From: an uncultured Clostridium sp.
GTDB taxonomy: Bacteria; Bacillota_A; Clostridia; Lachnospirales; Lachnospiraceae
Direction of reading: 5' to 3'
NCBI GenBank assembly: GCA_900556965.1
Contig: USQV01000005.1
Location: 1 to 15,489, forward strand
Length of the DNA: 15,489 nt
Shown in pieces: positions 14,914 to 15,489 of the stretch. Under the pieces are notes generated by a model. It was not told where the DNA came from and did not search any database. It was given only the letters and a program-made list of their open reading frames with translations. Made by a program: the position numbers and the translations under genes. Each line of letters starts with the position of its first letter. The stretch's first letter is position 1.

Positions 14914-15489
14914 ATGACATCAACCGCAACATACCCTACTATCTCCAACTGGCTTGACAACCACAGAGATGAACTTATTCAGAAATCGTGCTATATCTTC
15001 GAACATCCGGAAACAGCTTACAAAGAAAAACTCTCTTCAAAATGTCTTGCAGATTACCTGGAAACACAGGGATTTCAAATAGAATGGAATACTGCTGGAA
15101 TCGAGACTGCATTTACTGCGGCCTGGACCAATTCTGACATCGATATTACTAAAATCCAGCCAGCCGGGAAAAACGTTTCATCTTCTAACGAAGTTCCAAT
15201 CATTGGTTTTCTCGCTGAATATGATGCTCTTCCGGAAATCGGACACGCATGCGGACACAATCTTCTTGGAACAGCAGTCTGCGCAGCTGCCTGTGCATTG
15301 AAAGCAGATTATGAATCCTCTGGTGAACCGATTGTAATTCGTGTTTACGGCTGCCCGGCGGAAGAGATCATGTCCGGAAAAATTATTATGGACGAACAGA
15401 ATGTGTTCGATGACCTGTCCATCGCAGTGACCTGGCATCCATTCGACCGCAACCGTGTCAGCAATGACATCTGGCAGGCGCAGGACATT
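14914..15489 (+). CDS. M20-family metallopeptidase / amidohydrolase, AbgB-like (partial at right edge)
   Basis: The frame opens at ATG 14914, behind CAGGAGG (14901-14907), and stays open for 192 codons to the window edge. It is a cytoplasmic zinc-dependent amidohydrolase of the M20D kind. Metal-site motifs are seen: 'LAEYDALPEIGHACGHNLLG' with D104, H111 and H115, then 'YGCPAEE' with E150/E151, and H175 in 'TWHPFD'. This arrangement is close to p-aminobenzoyl-glutamate hydrolase subunit B and related aminoacyl amidohydrolases. Full proteins have about 430-480 residues, so more than half is missing. The true substrate cannot be fixed from this part. Confidence 0.85.
   Translation, partial: MTSTATYPTISNWLDNHRDELIQKSCYIFEHPETAYKEKLSSKCLADYLETQGFQIEWNTAGIETAFTAAWTNSDIDITKIQPAGKNVSSSNEVPIIGFLAEYDALPEIGHACGHNLLGTAVCAAACALKADYESSGEPIVIRVYGCPAEEIMSGKIIMDEQNVFDDLSIAVTWHPFDRNRVSNDIWQAQDI

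Noticed and set aside
14547..14957. Open + strand frame across the start of the deacetylase gene and the divergent promoters
   Set aside because: It is antisense to the deacetylase start, has no ribosome binding site, and its end overlaps the M20 gene in another frame.

Overview
The window looks like a chromosomal segment from an anaerobic Firmicute, most likely a Lachnospiraceae-type clostridium. This is inferred from AGGAGG-type ribosome binding sites, an FMN-riboswitch-controlled ribU, a low-GC-Firmicute style gene set (ComEB-type dCMP deaminase, DUF4080-type radical SAM, VanW/G5 protein, YhaO/YhaN-like pair) and moderate GC. No phage, insertion sequence, CRISPR array, rRNA or tRNA gene was seen.

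Region 1 (1-1482): the 3' end of an EamA-type transporter, then a complete riboflavin uptake unit: promoter, FMN riboswitch, intrinsic terminator and ribU. A strong hairpin follows.

Region 2 (1544-8453, + strand): a tightly packed run that may be one operon. It holds a broken sua5/tsaC (t6A synthesis), dCMP deaminase, a B12-binding radical SAM protein, a DnaQ-like exonuclease, a tiny membrane protein, an exported VanW/G5 envelope protein, a stand-alone AIR-synthase-C-like protein and the tRNA methyltransferase trmL. Two genes concern tRNA modification and two concern nucleotide or DNA metabolism. The sua5 gene carries two separate lesions within about 20 bases, and the second removes the conserved lysine codon of the KxR motif.

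Region 3 (8456-11882, - strand): an SbcD/YhaO-like phosphoesterase, a YhaN-like SMC ATPase whose coiled coil carries a transmembrane hairpin, and a two-helix membrane protein. Together they could form a membrane-anchored Mre11/Rad50-like unit.

Region 4 (12028-15489): asnS and a membrane-anchored polysaccharide deacetylase, both on the - strand and each with a good sigma-A promoter, then a divergent M20 metallopeptidase running off the right edge. This part is visibly more AT-rich than the left part, and the change seems to fall inside asnS. An AT-rich stretch between asnS and the deacetylase holds repeated TTATTTACA units.

The best leads are the doubly broken sua5, the membrane-hairpin SMC/nuclease cluster, the TTATTTACA array and the composition change inside asnS. 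I see no clear-cut wholly new system.
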